Assembly: GCA_011800805.1 (NCBI GenBank)
Contig: MPNW01000184.1
Coordinates: forward strand, 114,224 to 178,223
Direction of reading: 5' to 3'
DNA length: 64,000 nucleotides
Source: Hirudo medicinalis
Taxonomy: Eukaryota > Annelida > Clitellata > Hirudinida > Hirudinidae
How positions within the stretch are numbered: position 1 is the first letter of the stretch; every line of letters starts with the position of its first letter. The notes under the pieces were generated by a model. That model did no database searches, was not told the DNA's origin, and saw only the letters and a list, made by a program, of their open reading frames with translations. The position numbers and the translations under genes were made by a program. Of this stretch, positions 25,701 through 38,065 are shown in pieces.

Positions 25701-27234
25701 CATTCCAGAGGAGAGCTCTTTCGACTTGCCCCATCATTCCTTCAACTTCGACTCCGATCTTTCTGAGGATTATTCACTTCACTCCAGACATCCCGATGTG
25801 ACCATGGCCCCCCTAAGCATTCATCACCATCCGCTTCAATCCACTTTCTACAACCACTCCCTTAAAAGGGGCAGTCGTTTCAGCACAATCGACAGCGTGA
25901 GTCTACTTGACTTTTTTTTCGGTTTTTTTATTACCAAAATTAATTATTAATAAGACAAATTGGCATCTCATGCCATCAGTTTCAATAATTGCATTTCTAA
26001 GCTCCCGCCTGGGCATTCAGAGATTGTTAAGTTAAACGAATGCTTTTAGTTAAACTGGATTTATTGCCTCCTTCACCATGTTTCCGATGCGAAAGCTGCT
26101 CGGAATTCAAATGCACCACCTTCTGGACCCGCTTGAACCCGATGACCTTGGAATGCACCGAAGTTTCTGAATTACTTGTTAGGAGCGGCTGTAAACTGTG
26201 TCCTTATTATTACATCAAATATTTTAAAACCTCCGATAAACCGGCCATATTTTCAATTCATTTGTGAAGCCCTCCGTACGAATGAAATCGCATAGTCCTC
26301 GGGGCTGCGAAAGATTTTCAATCATTTACATTTAATTCGATCCCTGCTCGTAAACAGGTTGTTCCATGTGCACGTAATGTGTCCGATGCTCGGAGTGGCT
26401 GAATTGGTCCTAGAAAGATGTCGCAATAAAGGCGTATGGGCAACAACTTTATTAGATCACGTGGTCAGGCCATTCCATTTGTCTGGAAACAATATGGCGG
26501 TCTGCCTCTATGTTCAAATAGGGTGGCCTTGATTCGAGTGTGATTAACAGAGACATGATTGCAATTTCCGAGAGGAGAGACACTTTGAACTTTGGAAAAT
26601 ACAACTTTCATTCATCAGACGTTGCAGTCAGAATTGTCACTGGCTTGTGTTTATAAATCGGAGTTTGCACGGATAGTTCTCCCCAAATTTTGTTTCTTCA
26701 GCTCATAAACTTCTTTCGCAAGAAGTTGTTAAAACTTTCAAGCAACTTTTATTTACTTTTACTTTTTGGACTCATCAAATTTTTAGCCTAAATCACACCT
26801 CTTTCGAAAAGCCGAAATAAAATATGTTGTTTAGCTTAAAATAACGCTTAAGAATAAAACTTATTAACTCTTGAATATTTGACAACCGGGCTCAAATGTT
26901 AATCCTCTATTTCAGAGGTTACAGAATCTTCTCCCGAGAGAATACCCCACGGTAACGTACCATTCCAGAGCCAGGTAAGTTACTTCCACTTAAATTACAG
27001 CTGCACGAACCTGCATAAATCTGAATGTTCGATAACAAATGTTCCTTTGTAGCACAACACTGGCTGAAACATTGAGGCCTTTCCATGCGCTCAAAACATC
27101 TTCAACGTCACCTGGAGCCAGGCCAAGTGATGGAGTGGATAAAAAGTGAAACATTCATTTCTCGGTGCAGGCAACTTAACATCTCACGAGTGACGACCAA
27201 TCATCGACAGCAGGAAGTCATTACCTCTCTTTGA
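22705..27234 (+). CDS. Protocadherin, seven cadherin repeats, single-pass
   Basis: A calcium-dependent adhesion receptor at the cell surface. Exon 1 (22705-25896) encodes 1064 residues: a signal peptide (hydrophobic about 20-38), then seven cadherin repeats ending at the linkers IDINDNPPTF (~150), DSNDNKPIF (~265), DENDNPPII (~370), DANDFPPRF (~521), DANDLIF (~640) and DLNDNAPIF (~752), plus a last membrane-proximal repeat to ~890. DRE motifs (LDRETT, LDRETR, LDRERQ) are clear. The transmembrane helix spans about 929-955 and is followed by a KKRKEK stop-transfer stretch and a His/Ser-rich tail. A GT donor sits at 25897. Exon 26916-26974 (RLQNLLPREYPTVTYHSRA) and exon 27171-27234 join in phase and end in EVITSL-stop, giving about 1104 residues. 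Exon 1 is confident. The two small exons rest on splice signals and phase only. Linker 4 and linker 5 are degenerate. The ATG at 22705 follows a possible acceptor, so a 5' UTR exon may exist. Confidence 0.9.
25951..26915 (+). other. Protocadherin intron 1
   Basis: Intron between the long ectodomain exon and the small cytoplasmic exon (strictly 25897-26915). It holds no recognisable exon on either strand and is GC-richer than the flanking desert. Confidence 0.5.
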
Positions 27235-27770
27235 CCTCGAACCTGTAAAAACTTTGAATACACCTTGTTTTATATTTTGTTTTATGAATTTAATATCTCA
27301 ACGGATCATGAATTATTTGTACGCAGTTCGCAGAGGATATTTAATTTCAATTTAATATGCAAACTCTCCATAATTCGAAAAGCTTTCCCAGTCAGCCATT
27401 GGTCTCAGAATTCCCTTCGCGCGTAACTTTTTTTGGTTTTGGAAATTTTGTCGCATGAAAAATTTATTCGATCACACGAATGTCACCTCGATAATTGAAT
27501 GTCGCAATAAAGAATAACAATTGCTTTCAATAAGTAAATAACAAGTACAAAAGTACAATAATAAAACATCATAACCTCAAACCAGAAGAAAGCATGTTAA
27601 ACTCTTGTGAGAGCTTTGAAGAGATTAATGACTTTTTAAAATATGAATTAACTGAACGAGTTTGTAAAAACCATTTACCATAGTGTCATTATTCCTTAAA
27701 GTATGGAGGCTTCAATTTAGCCGAGCAGATGCAAGGTGACCCAAATTGTGACACCATGAAGTAGGTCACG

Positions 27771-30700
27771 TCAAATCTTTCGAGGGTTGCAGGCGAGTAA
27801 AACATGTTTTGGAGTGGCAGGAGTGTCGAACGCAAAGACATTTGAACCCGATGCTGCAGCTCCATCATGTTTCTTCCTCAAGTCTGCCACAACCTCTTTT
27901 ATTGCGAGCCAAACCGAAACACTCAGTAACAAAGGTGGTTCTCCGATGCCCTAAAAACGTTTAAAAGCGAGAACCAAGCACTTCCAAGAGAAAATAATCA
28001 TTTACTGATAAATTCCAACCTTGGATAAAAATGAACAACATGAATAAAAATCCAATCGATAATAATAGTAATAATAACAGTATTATTAATGATAATAATA
28101 AGAATCAGGAACTACCTTCGATGAGTAAACTGCTTTGTCATTCCCCGAATTCTTGAGGAGGGTGACATTCATTTTGAGTGGAATGTTGCTTATCAAAGGG
28201 ATGTGGTATTTGTCTGTTCCTACTGATTCCAGACTTCCATCCGATGAATATTTGTGCTCCTCTAAAAGGCACATCCCCAGGCCCTTAAGCAATCATCAGA
28301 TGACTTTATTACAAGCAAGCCCCCGGAAAATGTTTGATTTTTTTAAATTAAAAAAAAAAGTTAATAATTTCTGAGATTTTCAAAAGAAAAAAGTTGTCCG
28401 AAATCGATACCATAACAATTCCCCCCTCAATCTGGCCAACATCGATTGCTGGATTCAAACTCCTTCCAACATCCATGACAACGTCAACTTGCAAAACCTG
28501 CATGATCATCATTTTCATTTCCACATGACAGAAGTTGACGAGCAAGCAGTAAGCGACTATATGTTCCACTAAGTGTATATTTTTTAGATAAATATGAATA
28601 AATATAAAAATCGAACTAAAAGGTTAAAATTCAAGTTTAAAAACACTTAAATAAAACGATGTGTAGTAAGGAGTTTTGTAACTTTGAGAAGCTACCAAGC
28701 TACAAACCCTTTGGAACAGTCGCTATATAAATGGTTAGCAAAATCGAATGTGATATCACACGTGGCGCTACACTAATGAATTTCCTCCAATATCAATCAT
28801 TCTGCAAGTTATTATTATTAGTAGTATTATTCCTATACCAGTTACCTGCAAGACATGCTGAAATGGATGCTATGAAGGATTCGCTTGAATGTTTTCATCA
28901 GACGAATTTTAAATTAAAACAGACTTAAGTAGAGGAAAACAAATGTGGAATGCTTTGCGCATTTCTTTCTTATTCAAATGGAATATTTTCATATTCTTAT
29001 CTTTATTAGGTGCCAGAATTTTGAGCAGATGTAACAAAATTAGTTATTATAATAATAATAATAATAATAATTAAATAAATTCAAAACAAAGATAATTCGA
29101 ACGGTGAACAATAACTAGTAAAACTCATAAGATAAAGTTGGTCTTTAAATGTTTACCACGTGATTCCCGGTCAGACAATCGACTTCAACGTGAGCCACAA
29201 TGGCTCCGTACGTGTAGTAGGAATGAGCTCGACCTTTGCCACTTTTCCAATCATATTCCTCGTTGTAAGCACCGCTGGAAGGGTTAGTGATTTATTGATA
29301 TTCGCAGCAAGTTTAGGACCGCTAGGTTTTCCGATTAAATATGAACAATTGAAATGATTTAAATTGAAATAAATATAATACTTCCAGTATCCAAATGCAG
29401 AGAGATTGATTTTCTCCATTAAAGCACGATTGATCTTAATAAATTGAAACAACTTATTTCAATGAAAATAATGAACGCTTAATATAAAATATATTTTCTC
29501 TAGACCAATTAACATACTTCATATATCAAAATCTTATGTCCGATGAATCTCGTAATTTCAAGTTAGATTTGAAACTGATTTAGATTTATAAATTCGGTTG
29601 GAAGACTAACAATGTCCTCCCAAGAACTGGAAGGATCGGATTCTTTTATGGACTTCAATCTTTCATTAATCTGTTCGCAAGCATCCTACACGATTGTTTG
29701 GAATATTCGAAATCTAACATTAGTCTTTAAAACAAAACAAAATTACACGTTAGTAATTATCGGTTAGTAATTATTTAAAAAAAATAAGTATTATAGAAAA
29801 TAAACATTGAAGTAAGGTAAACACAAGAATGACATACAACAACAGCCATTCCATTGATGTCTGAACCTGTACTTCCACCAGTGACTTGTGCATTGGGAGT
29901 GATGGAAGTGGAAGTCTCAGCAATCCTGATGTGGGAAGCAGATATTCCCAGGGCACGACTTGCTACCTAAGGAGTTGATATATCTTTTAAGAAGGATTGA
30001 CGTAATGTTTGTCCAAACATGGCTGCTTTTATATTCATTCAACTGCATGCATGATTCGCAAAATAACGACCTGAATCATCTTCGTGTGAAGTCCCTGACC
30101 ACATTCGACACCTCCATGGCTAAGAAGTACTGTTCCATCATTGTAAATGTTCAGAAATGCTGCTCCCTGTAATGAACGGATTTGAATAAAGTTTAATCCT
30201 AAGAGCATTATTAGATACTCATTATAGAGAAACATGTATACTCATCAACACATCTCGGTAATAACATCCAGTAAATAAGTTCAGAAATAAAAAGGTACTT
30301 TTTTGTGTTTAAAAGATGAAAATAAATTCACCTTATTCATGAAAGGTGGAAAACAAGGAGAGAATTTGATTGGAAGAAGGCTAACAGCTCGCTTAACGTA
30401 TTTGTTCTCACTAAATGGAGATATAAAGTCAATCCATTTAATTTAGTGCAATTTAATGGTGATTTCATCAACTTATTATTATTTATTACCTATTGAAATG
30501 TTTGACTTTTTCAGAAAGTTCAACAAAATTGCTTTTAAGTTTGACTTCATTGTAACACTTGTGCAGGGAATCATCCACGGGACTGTTGGCTAGAGAAAGA
30601 CATCCTGGCTTGTACATGTTTAGCTCTCTTATCTGATCAGATTTAACATTTTATGATAAATACGGTTTTTTTATGCCGAATGATTGACAGTAGTACCTCA

Positions 30701-32258
30701 TGGGCAGGCTTGTCCAAATAGATGGCAATGTCTGAAATGATGCTCTCTGCAACGATAATGGCCTGTGGAGAACCAGCGCCCCTCATGGCAGTACATGGAG
30801 GAAGGTTGGTCTTGCAGCAACTTCCTGAAGCTGAGATGTTAGGAATCTTGTAAACGTTGTCACAGTTCATCAAAGTTATTCCCATCAGCTGCAATTTGGC
30901 AGGAATTAAGTCGAACGAGAGAAAATCTCAGAAGAACATAAGAAATGAACTACCATAGTCCAATCTGATGTGACTCCATCGTTGGAAAACATCTTTAAAT
31001 TAAGTGCTTTAATTACTCCTTCCTTGGTGAAGCCCACCTAAAAATAGAATTTATTACTCAATTTTAAATTTATGAATGAAATTTACTTGCAAGAGAAAGT
31101 ATTTGAAGAATGTGCCTTATATATGGCTTTGTAAGGACGTCTGTTACCAGTCATTTGCATGTCATCTATTCTGGCCAGCATGCAACGAACAGGAAGATTA
31201 AATCTAGAAGGAAAATTGTTTAAAATATTGACAAACAAACTTGTAGACTTGTATATTTAAAATAAACTTGTAGACAAAAAGTAACCAGGGTTAGGCTGTT
31301 AACTAAAAAGGTAATATTTATCAGTTGATTCAGAATGAAAACTTAATCATTACTTGAGAGCAGCAACAGCACACGGCAAAGCAGTCATCCAAGTACTCAG
31401 TTCCTTGCCTCCAAATGATCCACCTAGGTTTGTAATAAATAAGTAAACAGCAACAAAGCAAACGCCTTTTCCACTCGGCTAGGGAATCTCAGGTAGCCCA
31501 TGTTTATAATAAATAATTTTTAAATAAACAAAGTTTATTCCGTTCGCTATCCCCAAGTTAAGGACTTGCCTATTCGTTTGACGCGAATGTTAACTTTGTT
31601 CTGAGGCAGATTGACTGTTTGAGACACAATTTTCTGGTAATTAATTTCAATTCGTTTTTAATGCAAATTTGGCAATTTCAACTGGTGCCAATAAACATGC
31701 CCTGTACGTTCATGTTGTAAAATTCCAAACCTGCAAACCATCGGAATACTGAGATCCTGCAAACACTTCCAATTCTCCGCCATCTTCCATGAGTGGCATG
31801 ACTCTGCAGCAGTGAGTTTCCATGTAAAAATGTTCCTGACCACCAACACTTATTTCATTCTCAAGTACTTCTTCACACAATTCCTGGAAAGCTTTTTCAG
31901 AGTCACCTCTTTTTAAAACTCCTCCACCCAAGACTTTATGAAAGGAATTATGCTTAATGGCGTCCTAAATTAACAAGATAGAATTTATAAAAAAAAAATA
32001 AATGTTTGCATTATTAGTCGGATAAAGAAAATTGAAGTATTATGATGAAATCTGGTAACGGAGGATAATGTTATTGACGAAAGTTCCTACCTCAATGCTA
32101 ATGATGGATGGTAGTTCTTCGTATTCGACACGAACAAGAGAACAAGCCAATCTTGCCTGCTCATGAGTTTGGGCTAAAACTGCAGCTATGGGTTGACCGA
32201 CGTATATAACCTATATCGTCAGAAGTTGTTGAATTCAAAGTTGTTAAATATTATTCAT

Positions 32259-32344
<86 letters not shown>

Positions 32345-35300
32345 NNNNNNNNNNNNNNNNNNNNNNNNNNNNNNNNNNNNNNNNNNNNNNNNNNNNNNNN
32401 NNNNNNNNNNNNNNNNNNNNNNNNNNNNNNNNNNNNNNNNNNNNNNNNNNNNNNNNNNNNNNNNNNNNNNNNNNNNNNNNNNNNNNNNNNNNNNNNNNNN
32501 NNNNNNNNNNNNNNNNNNNNNNNNNNNNNNNNNNNNNNNNNNNNNNNNNNNNNNNNNNNNNNNNNNNNNNNNNNNNNNNNNNNNNNNNNNNNNNNNNNNN
32601 NNNNNNNNNNNNNNNNNNNNNNNNNNNNNNNNNNNNNNNNNNNNNNNNNNNNNNNNNNNNNNNNNNNNNNNNNNNNNNNNNNNNNNNNNNNNNNNNNNNN
32701 NNNNNNNNNNNNNNNNNNNNNNNNNNNNNNACAATGACAATGACAATGACAATGACAATGACAATAACAATAACAATAACAATAACAATAACAATAACAA
32801 TAATATTAATAATAATAATAAATAATAATAATAATACTTCTAGATTAAACATTTTTTCTCTTGGCAAATTAACCATTATTAAGCCTTTAATGAATTGATT
32901 AAAAACCCTGAAAATATCCCACCTTGGCTGACCTCTGGTCTCACATTCCTCCTCTCAAAAGGTGAAGATCAAAACGATCCAAAAATTACCGCCCAATAAC
33001 TTGTTTGCCTACTTTTTTACAAAATACTAACCGCTGCGATATCAAACCGACTTTACATTCACTGAGATAAAAACAACATATTACCCATGGAACAAAAAGG
33101 TTGTCGAAGAGGGTCAAGAGGTTGTAAGGATCAACTGCTTATCAACAAGATGGTTTTAAGTATTGCCAACTGAATGAAGAGGAATCTGGCCATGGCGTGG
33201 ATTGATTACAAAAAAGCTTTTGACAGTGAGCCTCATTCCTGGATTTTGGCATCATTCAATATGTATCGGGCTGATGTCACAGCTACCCATTTGTGGAATA
33301 TTCAATGAGAGATTGGAAAACTGAACTCATGCTATATCATCAGTCGGGTTATACAAAAACTGTTAAAATTAGCGGTAAGAGAGGAATCTTCCAAGGTGAC
33401 TCTCTCTCGCCCCTCCATTTTTGTTTAGCTTTAATACCCCTGTCTAACATGCTCAATAGATTTAACGTTGGATGTAAAATAGAATCAAATCAACAAATTA
33501 CATAATAATAATAATATGAGAGGCCATTTTTAACTGGTAAAATGACCCAGTATTTAAAGGGATTGTCGATCTCGTTTTTGCGACACCAGATTTTAACCAA
33601 TATTATTATTAATTCAACCAATATTATAATTATAAATTATCTGTAATACTTGATTACAATTATTTCAAGTTTAGTTCCATAATGTAATATTTTCTAGGAA
33701 GGACAATAAACCTTTTCGGAAGCAAAGAGTTCCATTGGTGAAAATATTTCGAAAATATTGGATCCCTGAACCGAGGTGTGATCGATATAACCAACAACAT
33801 CTGGCATTTTTAAGGCCTCAGAGTAATCCACGTGCAAAATGTTTGCACATGCCTTGCTACTCTTGACTATGCTCAGGCATAATTCACCTTAAAGAGTAGT
33901 TATTGGGTCATTAACATATTAATAAGTTATTTTTATTTGAGAAATGGAAACATACAGTACCTTTGTAACGACGCTGATCGTCAATAAATATGGCTTCCCC
34001 GGTCGTTGATTGGTTAGCCCATTGATGTGGGAGGGGCTTGCCAAGGTCATGCACTGAACACTTTGAACGATCTGAATTATATACTTGAGTACCCGAGTGA
34101 AGATCATGTCTGTGGTTATCTTCCCAAAAGGCGGTTGAAAGGATGTCATGATCAGGAGAGTCTAGTTCGGGCTGAGAATAAAAACGATTTGTTGATAAAT
34201 TAGAGAAAAGTAAATTGGATTTAATCTTGAAACTTACAAAAAAATTCAACAGTTTGAGAAGGATTTTGATGAAGAATTTAACAAAAAGTCCCTGCATAGA
34301 GAAGAGAATGTAACTCAAATCATCGTCAGATCCTGAGACTGAACCTTGGTTCTTTAAAACTTTGAAGTCCCTTTCTATTTCATCGAGGCAACTTGGTAAA
34401 AGTTCTTTCTTCCATCTCCTTTGAGATTGAAAGTATAAGTTAACTTTTACTTATTAAATTTAAGTTCAATTGCTCTTGCATTGTAATAATAATAATGAAA
34501 ATAAGAACTGCTCTGTCAACCGACTTTCCCCGTACATACGTTCCAAGTTGAGACATAAGGAGTGGTTTAGTGAATTGTCCACCGTAAATAAAAAGTGAAT
34601 TCTCAACGTAACAATCAGCAGTTCCATCAAACTCAACCGAGAATCCAACGTTTAAAACTGCACGGGAAAAATCTTTTCGAGGTGATAATTTATAAAATCC
34701 AAAGAATTTGTTCTGTGAAAGTAAGTTAACATTATTGATGTTTTGAATAATAATGTTATTATTAGTAGTAATTATGAATGTTACTAACAGAATATTGTTA
34801 TTATTTTATATCGTAATTGTAGCAAACGCCATCAGGACTTATGAAAATCAAGGACAACCTTATTATTATGGAAAGGAATAAACAGTCTGGAGATGATCTC
34901 ACTTGACCTCAGTTGTGGCTTACTGGACAGAAGCTCAACGTTAACATTCAATAGTCTCTCGCCTTCTAGAATTTTTTAAGAATAATTTTAAAATTAATCA
35001 AAAAATTGGGCAATTGGGCTTTTGATTGTAATACCAAATTATCCTGACAATAGATATAGTAAATATTATTACATTATCATAATATTATTTATTTCAATTT
35101 TAGTAAAGTCTTTAATAAAAACTTTAATAAAGTCTTCTCCATTACCATGCGTGCAGGTTAGCCGAATGGGTTGCGTTCCAGCATGTGGCAGTAATGACAA
35201 CGGTCGCAGTGTCGTGCTTGCAACCCAGCCTGCACCGCCAAGGAGCGCCCTCGTGTAGGGGCGCTATATAAATCGTAGAACGATTAAAAGTGCCTTCACA

Positions 35301-38030
35301 TCTTATTCAGATTCACAAGGCACACAAAAAGATAGGATAAATACCATGAGATAGTAAGGTGACTTTGCAATCAGCAACAAGCAGGAGAACGTTGAGGTCT
35401 GATCCATGAAACCCTTGAGCCAATCCACCGCAAACAGTCTAAATTTAGTGTTCTTGACAATTCAACAACTCGTCTCATGTATATGAATTAAAACAAAACA
35501 AAAGTATGAAATAACAAATTAAAGTTTACTGAGGTGTTTCTGATCTGAACTGAGGCAATCCTCTGACACATTTCCAGCAAAGAATCAATAAAATGAGGCT
35601 TGGAATCTTAAAAAATTCATAACATATGAAGTTGAACGGCACTTTTAGTCATATAATCAGTTAATATCATCAATCACATAATCATTCATCAAGTAATGGG
35701 TTGCAACCTGCCCACGTGAACTTTTGCAAGACTGATTCGAGATCAGAAATCGTCACATTTGGACACAGCGTAACTCCTTCCTCATTTACGAGCACTTCGT
35801 AAAATTCTCTTACACGAATTGTGGATATCAAAATCTGAGATGTTTGAGGAGGTGCACGCTTCAACTTGTAAGCTGCAAAAAGGGGCAGCAGTGGATTAAT
35901 AAATTATCACCTTCTTATCAACTAGTAGAATTTAAAATTAAGACATGAGAAATTTTATTGAGTCAATCGAGTTTTGTTTACAAGTTTATAAAATCATTTT
36001 GAAGTGCTTAATAAGCCCCAACACGATGTGAGGGCACTAAATTGAACACCGAACGCACGTGTGCAAGTAGATGGTAACAAGAAAAGTAACAAGAAAAAGA
36101 GTTAAACAATAGGAAACATTAACACTAAGGATTTGCTGTTCGATTTGTCCTTGCTTACCCATTATATTTCCACCAGCAATGACTTGTGATAATGGATGTA
36201 GTTTTTTCAACGTCATGAGTTCCTCTTTGGAACTTGGACCGAACCATCTGATGTCGTCCGTGCAAAACGTTAAATTCTGCTTGTCGTATTGATCATTCAA
36301 CTGAATAGGCAAGAATAACCTTAAATGACATCGGTTGTTGATATTTTTATTATGTTAATGTTAAGTTCACGAGCCTTTACAGTACCTAGTATTAGAATGA
36401 ATATTTGTAAGTAGCGATTATAAATGCCAAACCTGGAGTTCACTAGGAAATATGAAATCCTTCCTAACAATTTCATCCTCACAAAGATCATAAAGTTGTG
36501 CCTGTCAAAGTAAGCTTTTAAGTTTAAGCAAGAAGTTTAATGACAAGTAGGCAATCAAATAATAAATAAAGGTAATGGAACATCAATTACCTCTTTCTCG
36601 CTGTGATTCACGAATGCATTTTTACAACATTTTTCTCCAAGCGGGCATTCAAATTGCAAATCCTTGAACAGAAAACTCATCTTGTGACATGACATAACTT
36701 TTGAATTTCATGCCAGCACATTGGTAAACCAGTTCAGATAATTTTTAATTTAGACAATAATCATCCAAACTGATATAAGAATAAATTATTAAAAAGTTTC
36801 CAATTAAACTTACTTTTGCACACATTTTGAAAGATTCAAGGATTGGTCTGTAGCCTGTGCATCTGCACAAATTTCCTTGAAGCAGAAATGGATTATTTTC
36901 TTATTGTTACAGCAATGCATAAATTACTTAAATTTAAGACAAAATTCTGATGCAATTCTACATTCTTACTCGTTTTCGTGAATTAATTTAAAATTATTGT
37001 TTGTGACATATAATCCTTGTAGCAAACTAATAAAAAGCGCAATCCATGACATTCTCAACAGCCCAATAGTTGAAACATATGACACCACATCAAATGTAGA
37101 ACTTAAAGCTTACTTCTCAAGTAAGCTTGTGTTACGGAGTTGAAAACATTGTCTAACCTCGGAGAGCATTTTCAATGTCCAAGTCCTTTGGTCTGCTGTT
37201 GTTCCTCAGGAGTGCATACATGGACATCAACATCCCAGGAGTACAAAACCCACACTGCACACCATGACCCTCAACAAGAGACTTCTACAATTTTAATTAA
37301 ATTAAATTAGTAATGATTTGACATCAATCAGTTTTATTAGTAATGAAAATGGCATGTGGTCACTTTTAAATAAACATCACTCGTAGGAAATGGCAAATGG
37401 CGTGGCAGTTCCGTGACTCTGTTTAAATAATATTGCAAAAGCTTCATCATGAACCTGGAGTTTGTGGAGATGTGTGCGAGTGCTTCCAAGGGCTTCCACA
37501 GTGGTGACAGACAAGCCATGGAGGGTACATATTGGGGTCATGCAGGCATATCTTGCTTCGTGCCTGAAATGTTTCATCTCCAAGTCATCACCAGCAAGAA
37601 CGGCAAATAAGAAATTTTTCTGTGGCTTACTTAATGGTGGATGTTTTTCTGTCGAATCTTGAAACCATAACCGTACAACTTCCGCATCCTCCCTCTCCAC
37701 AAGCTACTTTTGTGCCTTTCAGATTCACTTCGCAGGAGCAATAAATAAATATAGCATAACATAATATAATTTAATTTAAATGCATCAGTTACATTATATT
37801 TCTAATAAAAAAGAATGTCTAAAATAGAGCAATCAGTAATTGATATATCAATACGCGTCTCTCTCAAGTAAGTCACGAGGAAGGTTCGAGGACATGGTTT
37901 GCTTTCAACGACCTTGAATTAAGCATTTTTCAATTAATGTTTACTTTTGAACACAAATAAAAACAAACAAACCTTTTGCCCGTTCACAAAAAAAAATCAA
38001 CTCTGATGTTTGGTTCGAAGAACTGAACAT
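27771..38030 (-). CDS. XDH: Xanthine dehydrogenase-like molybdo-flavoenzyme, 34 exons
   Basis: The family oxidises hypoxanthine and xanthine (purine breakdown) in the cytosol using 2Fe-2S, FAD and molybdopterin. I could chain 34 phase-consistent exons giving about 1318 residues, close to the usual 1330. The order is VNGQK (37973-38030); first 2Fe-2S site CGEGGCGSC and ACMTPIC; second site QCGFC and LCRCTGYRP (36814-36875); FAD domain VIAGGNIMG (36159-36300) and CGGLAQG (35345-35438); LGKPLPH and TGEAIFIDD (33961-34171); [10 protein letters not shown] (31731-31964); GGSFGGKE (31354-31423); CKTNLPP and TAMRGAG (30697-30888); [15 protein letters not shown] (30071-30166); [20 protein letters not shown] (28411-28497); and GIGEPPL with the stop in 27771-27950. 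The catalytic GEPP Glu and GGKE Glu are kept (XDH type). Substitutions at other pocket positions are given in the findings. A 9-T run at 37988-37996 breaks the frame from ATG 38030. Two introns use GC donors. Confidence 0.93.
28715..28775 (+). mobile_element. Partial SINE-like 3' tail in XDH intron
   Basis: CGCTATATAAATGGTTAGC and the following ATCGA..GTGATATCACA resemble the tail of the two better copies at 35156 and 53127. The head with the A-box is not recognisable here. Assigned by eye. Confidence 0.4.
32254..32834. repeat. (AAT)n and (ACAATR)n tracts flanking a 386-N gap
   Basis: An (AAT)n tract of about 90 bp runs into Ns at 32345-32730. The far side resumes as (ACAATG)n, then (ACAATA)n, then (AAT)n. 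The gap lies inside an XDH intron (between exons 32091-32210 and 33712-33887), so no coding exon need be missing: the flanking exons join in phase. Confidence 0.95.
32885..33510 (+). mobile_element. Dead LINE reverse-transcriptase fragment inside XDH intron
   Basis: In plus-strand order, with frame breaks: [75 protein letters not shown]; and [20 protein letters not shown]. The KKAFD and QGDSLSP blocks are reverse-transcriptase motifs. The [14 protein letters not shown] style differs from the element at 15-17 kb, so it is a second LINE family (perhaps R4/Dong-like, uncertain). It lies opposite in strand to the host gene and is riddled with stops. Confidence 0.85.
35152..35336 (+). mobile_element. 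tRNA-derived SINE-like element, copy 1
   Basis: It begins GCAGGTTAGCCGAATGGG, where TAGCCGAATGGG fits a pol III A-box (TRGYNNARNNGG). A degenerate B-box-like GCTTGCAACCC follows about 60 bp later. The tail has GGGCGCTATATAAATCG, resembling the 3' tail of L2-type LINEs, and ends near GGATAAATAC. TACCATG flanks both ends and may be a short target-site duplication. It lies antisense in an XDH intron and is about 75% identical by eye to the copy at 53127. Confidence 0.65.
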
Positions 38031-38065
38031 GATTATCACCACAACGGCCTAACATACGGAGTACA

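Noticed and set aside
28838..28925. Exon-like segment with a GT donor inside the XDH gene
   Set aside because: The XDH chain is complete and in phase without it; it lies in an intron next to a SINE tail.
32193..32876. Long open frames through the N gap on both strands
   Set aside because: They consist of trinucleotide repeats and Ns only.
35152..35240. Functional tRNA gene
   Set aside because: A-box is good but the B-box and cloverleaf arms are degraded and the unit recurs with a LINE-like tail, so it fits a SINE.
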